The notes: generated by a model from the letters alone, not told the origin. Positions 17,623-24,415 are shown, counted from the first letter of the stretch. The stretch is DNA of 54,353 bases from UBA2336 sp037443645 (GCA_037443645.1 JBBINY010000013.1:1-54353); one strand, 5' to 3'. Numbers and translations are program-made.

Positions 17623-18675
17623 ATGAACCGGCACGATCACCACCGCGAGGAATTGTTTATGAGGCGCGCCCATGAACTGGCGTTGCTGGGAAGCAGCCTC
17701 GTAAGCCCGAATCCGCTCGTTGGTTGTGTGGTGGTTTATGAAAACCGCATTATCGGAGAGGGATGGCACAGAAAATACGGGGAAGCCCATGCCGAAGTGA
17801 ACGCCCTGCATGCTGTGACGGATAAATCCCTGTTGAAGGAAAGCACCGTGTACGTAAACCTTGAGCCGTGCTCACATTATGGCAAAACCCCTCCATGTGC
17901 CGGGTTGCTGATCGAACATCAGGTGAAGAAAGTGGTTATCAGCAATGTTGATCCGAATCCGCTGGTGGATGGCGGAGGAATAAAAAAGCTTCGGGCTGCA
18001 GGGATTGAAGTGATTACAGGGATACTGGAGAAGGAGGGCAAAGAATTAAACAAACGTTTCTTCACATCTGTAGAAAAACAACGCCCTTACTGCATTCTGA
18101 AATGGGCGCAAACTTCCGATGGGTTTATTGCTAAGGAAAATTTCGATTCGAAGTGGATAAGCAATGCGCATTCGCGCCAGCTTGTACACAAGTGGCGAAA
18201 CGAGGAAGATGCTGTTTTGGTAGGCACACGCACCGCTTTTCACGATGATCCACAGCTAACCGTGCGTGAATGGACGGGCCGGAATCCCGTGCGGATTGTC
18301 ATTGACCGCTTTCTAACATTGAGCAAAAAGCTTCACCTGTTCGATCAGTCTCAACGAACGCTTGTTTACAATGTACTCAAGCACGAAGAACACGAAAACC
18401 TGGTATTTGCGCGTATTGATGAAACTGATTTTTTGAATACCTTGATGACGGACCTTCATAAACGAAGCATACAATCGGTTATGGTGGAGGGAGGATCTCA
18501 TACGATTCAGGCATTTATCGATGCACACCTATGGGATGAAGCACGGATTTTCACCTCACCGCGCACATTTGGAAATGGCATACGTTCGCCCCAACTTCAT
18601 GGGAACTTAATCGCCTCCGGATCCGTACTGAACGATACCCTCTCCATCTATAAACCAGCCTATGGAAAAAGTTAA
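17623..18675 (+). CDS. ribD: Bifunctional diaminohydroxyphosphoribosylaminopyrimidine deaminase / reductase
   Basis: 350 aa. The N-terminal cytidine-deaminase-like domain has the zinc site HAEVNAL and PCSHYGKTPPC; the C-terminal RibD reductase domain has LKWAQTSDGFIA, GTRTAFHDDPQLTVR and MVEGGSHTIQAF. It catalyses two steps of riboflavin synthesis. The ATG at 17623 gives the family N-terminus. The open frame upstream to 17374 lies inside prmC on the opposite strand and is rejected. Its end overlaps the cupin gene by 14 bp. Confidence 0.96.
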   Translation: MNRHDHHREELFMRRAHELALLGSSLVSPNPLVGCVVVYENRIIGEGWHRKYGEAHAEVNALHAVTDKSLLKESTVYVNLEPCSHYGKTPPCAGLLIEHQVKKVVISNVDPNPLVDGGGIKKLRAAGIEVITGILEKEGKELNKRFFTSVEKQRPYCILKWAQTSDGFIAKENFDSKWISNAHSRQLVHKWRNEEDAVLVGTRTAFHDDPQLTVREWTGRNPVRIVIDRFLTLSKKLHLFDQSQRTLVYNVLKHEEHENLVFARIDETDFLNTLMTDLHKRSIQSVMVEGGSHTIQAFIDAHLWDEARIFTSPRTFGNGIRSPQLHGNLIASGSVLNDTLSIYKPAYGKS

Positions 18676-19021
18676 CATCCGTGAAAAATTCAACCAGTTT
18701 AGTGATCACTGGAATCCCCGCGTTATTGGGGAGCTAAACGGGCAGCAGGTAAAGGCTGCCCGCCTGAAGGGCGAGTTTATCTGGCACCATCATGACCATG
18801 AGGATGAATTGTTTTTGGTAACGAAAGGAAAACTAAAAATGGAATTTCAGGATAAAACGGTTGAAATTGGTGAGGGCGAATTCATCATTGTTCCGCGCGG
18901 AGTTGAACACAAACCGGTAGCTGAGGACGAAGTAGAACTTTTATTGTTTGAGCCGGCCTCCACCTTAAACACCGGCAATGTGGTGAATGAGCGAACCGTA
19001 AATGAGTTAAAAAAACTATAA
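18662..19021 (+). CDS. Small cupin-domain protein
   Basis: 119 aa forming one cupin barrel. The first metal motif is WHHHDHEDELFLVTKGKL (His-rich, ending in Glu) and the second PRGVEHKPVA. Single-domain cupins of this type are often mannose-6-phosphate-isomerase-like in fold but of unknown reaction. It overlaps ribD by 14 bp and is followed 7 bp later by msrC, so the three look co-transcribed. Confidence 0.88.
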   Translation: MEKVNIREKFNQFSDHWNPRVIGELNGQQVKAARLKGEFIWHHHDHEDELFLVTKGKLKMEFQDKTVEIGEGEFIIVPRGVEHKPVAEDEVELLLFEPASTLNTGNVVNERTVNELKKL

Positions 19022-19028
19022 TGCGGGT

Positions 19029-19511
19029 ATGGCCGAAGAACTGATTGTATCAACTTCCACGAGCAAAGAGGATCGGTATCAAACCCTGATACCTCAGATC
19101 GAGTCCCTGATCGTGGGTGAACCTGATCTTGTTGCCAACCTGTCGAATATTTCAGCAGCGCTGAAACAGGCTATGGGCTTTTTCTGGGTGGGCTTCTACC
19201 TGGTTAAGGATAATCAACTGGTACTCGGACCTTTTCAGGGACCGATTGCCTGCACCCGCATTGATTTTGGCAAAGGTGTTTGCGGTACAGCCTGGAAAGA
19301 AAAGCGGACGATCATCGTTGCAGATGTGAATGCATTTCCCGGTCACATCGCCTGCAGTTCGGAGTCAAAATCCGAAATCGTTTTGCCCGCATTTAAAAAA
19401 GATGAAGTTTTTCTGGTACTGGATGTGGACAGCAGCCGGCCAAATGATTTTGACGAAACGGATCATCACCACCTTGCAAAATTGATTTCACTCATCGAAA
19501 AGCTGGTCTAG
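19029..19511 (+). CDS. msrC: Free methionine-(R)-sulfoxide reductase (GAF domain)
   Basis: 160 aa, one GAF domain. Cys75, Cys85 and Cys109 reproduce exactly the spacing of the three redox Cys of E. coli fRMsr (84, 94, 118), in the contexts PIACTRIDFGKGVCGTAW and GHIACSSESKSEIVLP. It reduces free methionine-R-sulfoxide. The gene is the last of the ribD-cupin-msrC run. Confidence 0.93.
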   Translation: MAEELIVSTSTSKEDRYQTLIPQIESLIVGEPDLVANLSNISAALKQAMGFFWVGFYLVKDNQLVLGPFQGPIACTRIDFGKGVCGTAWKEKRTIIVADVNAFPGHIACSSESKSEIVLPAFKKDEVFLVLDVDSSRPNDFDETDHHHLAKLISLIEKLV

Positions 19512-19677
19512 CACGTAGAATTGCGCTTCCGGCCTGTTGCTTCACACTAAAATTGTCTTGTCGACTGCCACAAGGTTTATTACCTTTAGAAGAATCATCC
19601 CCGCAACAAGTGACCCGAATGATTGTACTTGATGGTGAATGTTATGTAACGTATTATCAAAAACCTTTCTTGGTAAA

Positions 19678-20814
19678 ATGACTACAACACGCAGACAATG
19701 GATTAAATCCGCATTGGCAGCCGGTGCGGGAATCCCCCTGAGTTTTGCACTCACCGAAGAACTTCTGGCAGCTCCGGTAAGTCGTGCCGAAAAATTTCAC
19801 GGAGTATTTCGCTCCGGCAAGCTGGTAAGGCTCGGATCGAACGAAAATCCATACGGTCCTTCACTCAAAGCACGTGAGGCCATCAAGGTTTCGATTACCG
19901 AACACAACCGGTATTCATTTACCGAGGCCCAGGATTTCAAAAAGATTCTGGCCGATAAGGAAGGTGTGTCTCCTGACCATATTCTGCTGGGAGCCGGTTC
20001 AGGTGAGTTGCTGGCGCTTACCGGGATGGGCGTGGGCCTGGAAGGCGGAGCGGTACTCTCTGCTTTCCCAACGTTCCGTATGCTTATGGATTACGCGGTG
20101 AAGTTTAACGCCCGCTGGGACAAGGTTGACCTTGATCAATACCTGGTGCATGATCTGGAAGGGCTGGCATCAGCCGTTAAACCAGATACGCGCATTTTGT
20201 TTGTGGTGAATCCAAACAACCCGACAGGCACGGTCCTGGATCCTGTAAAATTGAAAAACTTCTGCATTGAAATGGCCAAGAAGACCATCGTTTATTCGGA
20301 TGAAGCGTATCTTGAGTTTCTTGAACCTTCGAAGCAAACCTCTATGGTGGAGTTGGTAAAGCAAGATCATAACGTGGTTGTTTCCCGCACATTTTCTAAA
20401 ATTTATGGACTGGCCGGTTTGCGCATAGGGTATATTGTTGCAAAACCGGAGCTCATTCAGAAAATCGGTAAAAATCAATTGGGAACGATTCTTAATCAGG
20501 CAGCAATTGCCGCAGCCAAGGCCAGCCTGGGTGATGAGGAGTTTATGGCATTAACACGGAAGAAGAATAAAGAAGCGCTTGACTACTTCTGCAAATACCT
20601 TGACAGCAAAAAGTGGTTTTACGGAAAGTCACAGGCCAATGTGGTGTTGTTCCCTGCACCGAAAGACGGCAGAACCATTTTAGAAGAAACCGAGAAGCGC
20701 GGCTTTCAGATCCGCATTTGGGATTACCAGAACAAAGAATGGTGCCGGGTAAGCATTGGCACACTGGATGAAATGAAGACTTTTACAAAAGCATTTGATG
20801 AAGTGATAGCCTGA
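19678..20814 (+). CDS. Tat-exported PLP-dependent aminotransferase (HisC-like fold)
   Basis: 378 aa. The N-terminus MTTTRRQWIKSALAAGAG is a twin-arginine signal (TRRQWIK) followed by a weakly hydrophobic stretch and an AAP cleavage-like site. The rest is a class I/II aminotransferase resembling histidinol-phosphate aminotransferase: RLGSNENPYGPS, NPNNPTGTVL, YSDEAYLEF and SRTFSKIYGLAGLRIGY with the PLP Lys. Export implies it does not work in histidine synthesis; its periplasmic substrate is unknown. I chose the ATG at 19678 because it starts the Tat signal; an upstream in-frame start at 19639 would bury it. Confidence 0.88.
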   Translation: MTTTRRQWIKSALAAGAGIPLSFALTEELLAAPVSRAEKFHGVFRSGKLVRLGSNENPYGPSLKAREAIKVSITEHNRYSFTEAQDFKKILADKEGVSPDHILLGAGSGELLALTGMGVGLEGGAVLSAFPTFRMLMDYAVKFNARWDKVDLDQYLVHDLEGLASAVKPDTRILFVVNPNNPTGTVLDPVKLKNFCIEMAKKTIVYSDEAYLEFLEPSKQTSMVELVKQDHNVVVSRTFSKIYGLAGLRIGYIVAKPELIQKIGKNQLGTILNQAAIAAAKASLGDEEFMALTRKKNKEALDYFCKYLDSKKWFYGKSQANVVLFPAPKDGRTILEETEKRGFQIRIWDYQNKEWCRVSIGTLDEMKTFTKAFDEVIA

Positions 20815-20820
20815 TCAGCA

Positions 20821-21492
20821 ATGAAATTCACACTGCCTAAAACGTCCATTGATTGGCCCAATCATCTGATTGGGTTTTTTAGTGCGTTGTTTGGGATTCT
20901 CATTGCGTTTGAACTGGACTCCTGGCGGGAGAGACGGAATCAGGAGGAAGTGGTAGCACAGGCTTTCGATCGGTTAAAAACGGAAATCTCTATCAATCAA
21001 AACAGCCTGCATAGCAACGTTGCGATCAACCTGAGGAAAATAGCAGTACTGAAGCGACTTGCTGATAAACTTAGTGACAATCTTCTTTTTATGGGTAGCA
21101 AACCGGAGGCCGATTCCATCAATCAATTCTTTCACGGATTGATTTTGATTGAAGAAGATGAGAGAAAGGAAGGAAAACGCCCGGTTCATATAACAACCTC
21201 AACACTGGTTATGGGACCAAACCACACGTCTGCGTGGGAGTCTGCCAAGGCAACCGGGGTGTTGAATTTCATGGGCTACGAACGGGTGCTTACGCTGTCT
21301 TCGATATACAATTTTTCCACCCTGTCGGAAGAACAGAACCTGATTCGGCAACTCACCCGAAAGGCCGATGAGATAACCACCAAAGCGCAATTGATTTATT
21401 TCCTTACCGAGTTGGAAGAATCGTACCAGGTAATTCAGCGTGAATTGCAGGAGTATGATCAATTTGTAAGTATTCTCGGAATAGCGGAGTAA
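20821..21492 (+). CDS. One-TM protein of unknown function (DUF6090-like)
   Basis: 223 aa. One N-terminal membrane segment, HLIGFFSALFGILIAFELDSW, is followed by charged RERRNQEE and a long helical, probably extracytoplasmic, domain. This layout (short Lys/Trp stretch, GILIAF-helix, coiled soluble part) resembles Bacteroidetes DUF6090 proteins; I would not claim more. It starts 6 bp after the aminotransferase stop. A terminator-like hairpin lies inside codons 13-20. Confidence 0.72.
   Translation: MKFTLPKTSIDWPNHLIGFFSALFGILIAFELDSWRERRNQEEVVAQAFDRLKTEISINQNSLHSNVAINLRKIAVLKRLADKLSDNLLFMGSKPEADSINQFFHGLILIEEDERKEGKRPVHITTSTLVMGPNHTSAWESAKATGVLNFMGYERVLTLSSIYNFSTLSEEQNLIRQLTRKADEITTKAQLIYFLTELEESYQVIQRELQEYDQFVSILGIAE
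20857..20880 (+). terminator. Terminator-like hairpin inside a coding region
   Basis: CCCAATCA (20857-20864) and TGATTGGG (20867-20874) are perfect inverted repeats followed by six T. The element has the form of an intrinsic terminator or attenuator but lies just after the start of the one-TM protein gene, in frame with it. Confidence 0.5.
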
Positions 21493-21503
21493 GCGGATGG
21501 TGC

Positions 21504-21534
21504 TTTGCACAAATCCTTGAAACGACTACATTTG
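21504..21534 (+). promoter_or_regulatory. Consensus promoter of the tRNA-Ser locus
   Basis: TTTG (21504-21507), 19 nt, TACATTTG (21527-21534): a perfect match to the Bacteroidetes TTTG-N19-TAnnTTTG promoter. The first, broken tRNA copy begins 34 nt downstream; the only intact tRNA is about 580 nt away. Confidence 0.8.
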
Positions 21535-21567
21535 CAGTCCGATTTTTTTAACCCGAACCGAAAGCAC

Positions 21568-21685
21568 AGAGGAGTGGCAGACCTGCCTGCCGGCAGGCAG
21601 GGCGGTTGTGCTGATGGCAAATGGGAGCATTGATATTGCCTTGGAAGGATGCTCTTGTTAAAAAACCGGCAGTCCCTCAAGGGAC
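21568..21685 (+). pseudogene. Broken tRNA-Ser copy 1 (5' part to variable arm, two insertions)
   Basis: AGAGGAGTGGCAGA (21568-21581) equals the start of the intact tRNA at 22115. A 20-bp palindrome follows (21582-21601), then GCGGTTG (tRNA again), about 34 extra bases with their own inverted repeats (GAGCAT/ATGCTC), then TCTTG, TTA and AAAACCGGC, and a variable arm GTCCC-TCAA-GGGAC (21672-21685). The T arm and 3' acceptor strand are missing. It sits directly behind the consensus promoter, so it probably marks the original tRNA position. Confidence 0.75.
21582..21601 (+). repeat. Perfect 20-bp palindrome inserted in tRNA copy 1
   Basis: CCTGCCTGCC followed by its exact reverse complement GGCAGGCAGG splits the D arm of the broken tRNA copy between GGCAGA and GCGGTTG. 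GC-rich palindromes of this type occur as dispersed elements in Bacteroidetes. Confidence 0.8.
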
Positions 21686-21688
21686 TTT

Positions 21689-21730
21689 ATTGAAGGATAC
21701 TGATACCTTAAGGAGAAAGGTATTGATTAA
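21689..21730 (+). pseudogene. 3' remnant of a first GIY-YIG gene
   Basis: This 42-bp stretch matches 39 of 42 bases of the end of the GIY-YIG gene at 22066-22107 and would encode IEGY-stop-YLKEKGID then TAA. It is followed within 10 bp by the next tRNA-Ser copy, exactly as the complete GIY-YIG copy is followed by the intact tRNA. The rest of that gene has been deleted. Confidence 0.75.
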
Positions 21731-21739
21731 GCTTAGCAC

Positions 21740-21821
21740 AGAGGAGTGGCAGAGCGGTTGATTGCACCGGTCTTGCCCCGAAGGGATGCCTTCGGCAAAA
21801 ACCGGCATCCCTTAGCGGGGC
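21740..21821 (+). pseudogene. Broken tRNA-Ser copy 2 (5' part to variable arm)
   Basis: Bases 21740-21775 are identical over 36 nt to the intact tRNA (acceptor 5' strand, D arm and anticodon stem to TCTTG). A 22-bp insertion (21776-21797) interrupts the anticodon loop, then AAAACCGGCATCCCTT resumes into a variable arm (to about 21821). The T arm and 3' acceptor strand are absent; GIY-YIG sequence follows. It cannot make a tRNA. Confidence 0.8.
21775..21821 (+). repeat. Long hairpin created by an inverted copy of the tRNA variable arm
   Basis: GCCCCG-AAGGGATGCC (21775-21790) is the reverse complement of GGCATCCCTT-AG-CGGGGC (21804-21821), apart from the two bases AG. The inserted 22 bp thus mirrors the downstream variable arm, as a template switch or quasi-palindrome insertion would. 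Confidence 0.7.
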
Positions 21822-21866
21822 TCAGGGCAAAGCGATGTGTTTTGTTGAGGGAACCAGCTTTGATAA

Positions 21867-22107
21867 ATGTTTTATACTTACATTTTACAAAGTGAAGGAT
21901 GCAAGTCATTATTATGGTCATTCAAAAGATCTGAATAATCGGCTTAAAAAGCATAACCAGGGAAAAGTCAGGTATACAAAAGCGAGACGCCCTTGGAAGG
22001 TAATTTATACCGAGACCTTTGACACGAAGTCGGAGGCTTACAAAAGAGAGTTATTCTTCAAGTCAATTGAAGGATACCGATACCTTAAGGAGAAAGGTGT
22101 TGTTTAA
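21867..22107 (+). pseudogene. GIY-YIG nuclease of the UPF0213 type, frameshifted near the start
   Basis: The ATG at 21867 begins MFYTYILQSE, the normal N-terminus of small GIY-YIG proteins (the GIY element is YTY). The frame then runs out; shifting by one base at G21897 continues DASHYYGHSKDLNNRLKKHN (the YIG element is YYG, with the catalytic Arg) and ETFDTKSEAYKRE (the metal-binding Glu) to a TAA. The joined product would be about 80 aa, the usual length. A longer open frame from ATG 21835 skips the first motif and is not the ancestral start. The gene lies between tRNA-Ser copies 2 and 3 and ends 7 bp before the intact tRNA. Confidence 0.8.
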
Positions 22108-22114
22108 AGAAAAC

Positions 22115-22201
22115 AGAGGAGTGGCAGAGCGGTTGATTGCACCGGTCTTGAAAACCGGCATCCCTTCACGGGGATCGGGGGTTCGAATCCCTCCTCCTCT
22201 G
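22115..22201 (+). tRNA. tRNA-Ser (anticodon TGA)
   Basis: An 87-nt class II tRNA. The acceptor AGAGGAG pairs fully with CTCCTCT; TG at positions 8-9; D arm GCAGAGCGGTTGATTGC; anticodon stem CCGGT/ACCGG with loop CTTGAAA (anticodon TGA at 22149-22151); long variable arm ATCCC/GGGAT; T arm GGGGG-TTCGAAT-CCCTC; discriminator G. CCA is not encoded. It reads UCA and related serine codons. No promoter box is seen directly upstream, so it probably depends on transcription through the two broken copies. Confidence 0.95.
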
Positions 22202-22209
22202 CAAAGCAG

Positions 22210-22235
22210 AAAAGCCTGCGATAGCGGGTTTTTTT
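22210..22235 (+). terminator. Terminator of the tRNA-Ser transcript
   Basis: GCCTGC (22214-22219), GATA loop and GCGGGT (22224-22229) form a stem with two G-U pairs, extended by AAA/TTT and ending in a run of seven T. It lies 9 bp after the tRNA. Confidence 0.8.
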
Positions 22236-22342
22236 ATTGGGTGACTGAAGGAGCTAACGGAGTTTCAGCGAGTGAATGCCGGCCGTTGGAAATAAAGCGA
22301 GCGGCCTGGTTTGTTTTGTAACCCCCTCCAGGGCTTACCGTC

Positions 22343-23878
22343 TCAATTCCCTTCTGAAAAATCTGCAAATGTTTTTTTCAGGTCTTTGCTGGTAAATACG
22401 GGCTGTTTTTTCTTAAAGGCATCCAGCTCCAGTAATACAATCCTCTGATCGTTCAATACGATTCTGAGTTTGTCAATATCCCTTTCAAATTCAGCGGATC
22501 TGCGTGCTGACTTCTGCATGTATTTGCGTGCAAATTCATCGCCTGCCGATTGTGCCCGGTTACGGATGTCAACATTGATTTTGATCTTATCCATAATGTC
22601 ATCTTTTGATTTGCCGATCACTTCGGTTACCTCCAGTGTGTTCATTGTCAGCACAGTGGTGCCGCCAACAGCCGATACAACCTTGGCCTGATCGGTTTCA
22701 AACATAATGGGCGAAAAACCGGTTACTGCACCCAATGATGCATTGACAACCGAACGTTTCTTTTTACCCTTTTTGGCTTTCCGATAATCAACATTCAGCT
22801 TTTTCTGGTTTTCATCGAGAAGGCTGATCAGTTCAAGTGTACTAAAAAGACTGTTGCGGTATTTTTGGTACTGGAGTCCATCCTTTTCAATCAGGTTCTC
22901 GGCATCCAGTACAACAACTGTAACTTTCCGTTGCGTCCGGTTGCCTGATTTGTCTAAGCAAAAGAAGATTAAATCCGTTTTAAGACTTTTTTGAGCTTCA
23001 TCTATAAAGTCGTACCCGGGTGTCCAGATAAATTCATATTGGAGTAACGTGTTTTCTTTCAGTGATGAAGTAGCAATGCGTTGGTCGGAGGGAACCAAGC
23101 CCACACTGCGCACCTCATCGTCCCCGTTAGGATCTGACACATAGAGTTTTAAACTAAGGGTGGCGTCTTCCTTTATTGTAAAAATGGAATCACCCGGAAC
23201 AACAAGAATCTCGGGTGGTAAATCAAGCTGGGTTTGGGCAATCCGAAGCCTGCCTTTGGTTTCCGCTTTTGCGGGCTGATCCTGAACTACAAACTCGATA
23301 GTTACCGGAGCGCTTTTAAGTGCGTTAAACTGGTTGCGGGAGGGCGTCCAGGTTACAAGGCCTTGCGAGGTCATCTGAACGCCTTCCGGCAAGGTGGACG
23401 TAGTGGCTTTATACACCACGGGGTCGCGATCAGGATCAGAAACGTATTCTGCCGGTATCTGGTAACTATTCCGTGTAGCTTGCCGAACATAAAAAACAGG
23501 CAACTCCTCAATTGCAGGAGCGCGATTGACATGGTGCACCTTGAACGTGATCGTTTTGCGAACACGTGCCCCATCTCTCCATAACCCTACAAACTGAATG
23601 GCAAATTCTTTTGCTTGCTCGATCCGGTCAACCAGGTCGAAGGAGGGAACCCAATTGAAGTTACCCAACGAATCAATTTGAATTCCAATCTGGTCGAATC
23701 CCGTTATGGAAATACTATGCAGGCCGGCTGATGGCACAGCCTTTATCTGAAAGGAAACCCGCTGGCCTTCCTTTGCAACAATCCATCCCGTGGAATCCGG
23801 CAAAATCAAATCATGACCGTTTTGAGCATGCAGGACGGTTGCAAGCAGAACTAAAATCATTAAAAAAACAGCTCTCAC
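22343..23878 (-). CDS. Secreted protein with cadherin/Ig-like repeats and a C-terminal helical domain
   Basis: 511 aa. The signal peptide is MRAVFLMILVLLATVLHAQ. Three to four beta-sandwich repeats of the putative-Ig/cadherin type follow, each with 'VNRAPAIEELP', 'YVSDPDRDPV' or 'YVSDPNGDDE' DxDxD-like calcium motifs and 'G.v.WtPs' turns (about 25-330). The last 170 residues are helical with a Lys-rich stretch (RKAKKGKKKR) and a coiled part (AEFERDIDKLRIVLNDQ). It is probably exported to the periplasm or surface. No type IX sorting domain is visible. A -7 box lies 26 nt upstream. Confidence 0.7.
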   Translation of the reverse strand: MRAVFLMILVLLATVLHAQNGHDLILPDSTGWIVAKEGQRVSFQIKAVPSAGLHSISITGFDQIGIQIDSLGNFNWVPSFDLVDRIEQAKEFAIQFVGLWRDGARVRKTITFKVHHVNRAPAIEELPVFYVRQATRNSYQIPAEYVSDPDRDPVVYKATTSTLPEGVQMTSQGLVTWTPSRNQFNALKSAPVTIEFVVQDQPAKAETKGRLRIAQTQLDLPPEILVVPGDSIFTIKEDATLSLKLYVSDPNGDDEVRSVGLVPSDQRIATSSLKENTLLQYEFIWTPGYDFIDEAQKSLKTDLIFFCLDKSGNRTQRKVTVVVLDAENLIEKDGLQYQKYRNSLFSTLELISLLDENQKKLNVDYRKAKKGKKKRSVVNASLGAVTGFSPIMFETDQAKVVSAVGGTTVLTMNTLEVTEVIGKSKDDIMDKIKINVDIRNRAQSAGDEFARKYMQKSARRSAEFERDIDKLRIVLNDQRIVLLELDAFKKKQPVFTSKDLKKTFADFSEGN

Positions 23879-23903
23879 AATTGTTTTAACTAAAATGAGG
23901 CGG

Positions 23904-23911
23904 CAAATTTA
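23904..23911 (-). promoter_or_regulatory. -7 box for the cadherin-like secreted protein
   Basis: The minus strand reads TAAATTTG, a perfect TAnnTTTG match, 25 nt before the ATG at 23878. It lies in the short divergent gap with the MGMT-type gene. Confidence 0.5.
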
Positions 23912-23933
23912 ACAAGACAAGCGCGCTATAGGT

Positions 23934-24278
23934 ATGGCAGGTAAGAAAAAGGCTTCGAATCAACCGAATTTCTTTGAGGATGTGTATGCGGTCGTCAGGC
24001 TTATTCCGAAAGGACGGGCCACATGTTATGGGGCAATTGCCAATTACCTGGGTACCAAAATGAGTTCCCGTATGGTGGGCTGGGCCATGCATGGCGCCCC
24101 AAAGGGCGTTCCCGCGCATCGAGTCGTTAACCGAAACGGCCTTTTAACCGGTAAACACCACTTTAAAACACCTTACACCATGCAGCGCTTACTCGAAAAG
24201 GAGGGCCTTAAAGTGGTCAACGACAAAATCCTGCATTTTGCCGACATATTCTGGAATCCAGCGAAGGAGCTCCTGTAA
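23934..24278 (+). CDS. Alkyltransferase-like (ATL) DNA-binding protein of the MGMT family
   Basis: 114 aa, the DNA-binding domain of O6-alkylguanine transferases alone. IPKGRATCYGAIANYLG and the helix-turn-helix region SRMVGWAMHGAP are followed by VPAHRVVNRNG, where the usual PCHRV nucleophile Cys is Ala61. Proteins with this change cannot accept an alkyl group but bind O6-alkylguanine and mark it for other repair, mainly nucleotide excision repair. That role is known for the family and inferred here. The gene is divergent from the secreted cadherin-like protein. Confidence 0.88.
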   Translation: MAGKKKASNQPNFFEDVYAVVRLIPKGRATCYGAIANYLGTKMSSRMVGWAMHGAPKGVPAHRVVNRNGLLTGKHHFKTPYTMQRLLEKEGLKVVNDKILHFADIFWNPAKELL

Positions 24279-24369
24279 ATTCTCCCAAAAACAGGAGTAG
24301 GTCATCCCAATTCTGGAAATAATATTCAAATAAGCTGCAAAATTCCGCAAAAAATGCCCATTTCTTACA

Positions 24370-24386
24370 TGGCACACGTATTGGCA
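24370..24386 (+). promoter_or_regulatory. Possible sigma-54 promoter
   Basis: TGGCAC-N5-TTGGCA has a perfect -24 element and a near -12 element (consensus TTGCW; here an extra or substituted G). It is 29 nt before the ATG of the small secreted protein at 24416. No TAnnTTTG box was found there. Confidence 0.35.
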
Positions 24387-24415
24387 TAGGTATGCGAAAC
24401 TGAAGCGTAAGACCT

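Noticed and set aside
21835..21897. ATG 21835 as the GIY-YIG start
   Set aside because: This frame lacks the YTY (GIY) motif; the family N-terminus is at 21867 in the other frame.
21867..22107. UPF0213 protein as an unrelated housekeeping gene beside a tRNA by chance
   Set aside because: The repeated order of tRNA part, GIY-YIG sequence and tRNA part makes chance adjacency unlikely, though it is not excluded without other genomes.
22019..22321. 100-codon open frame through the tRNA-Ser gene
   Set aside because: It reads across GIY-YIG and tRNA sequence and matches no protein pattern; it is a shadow.
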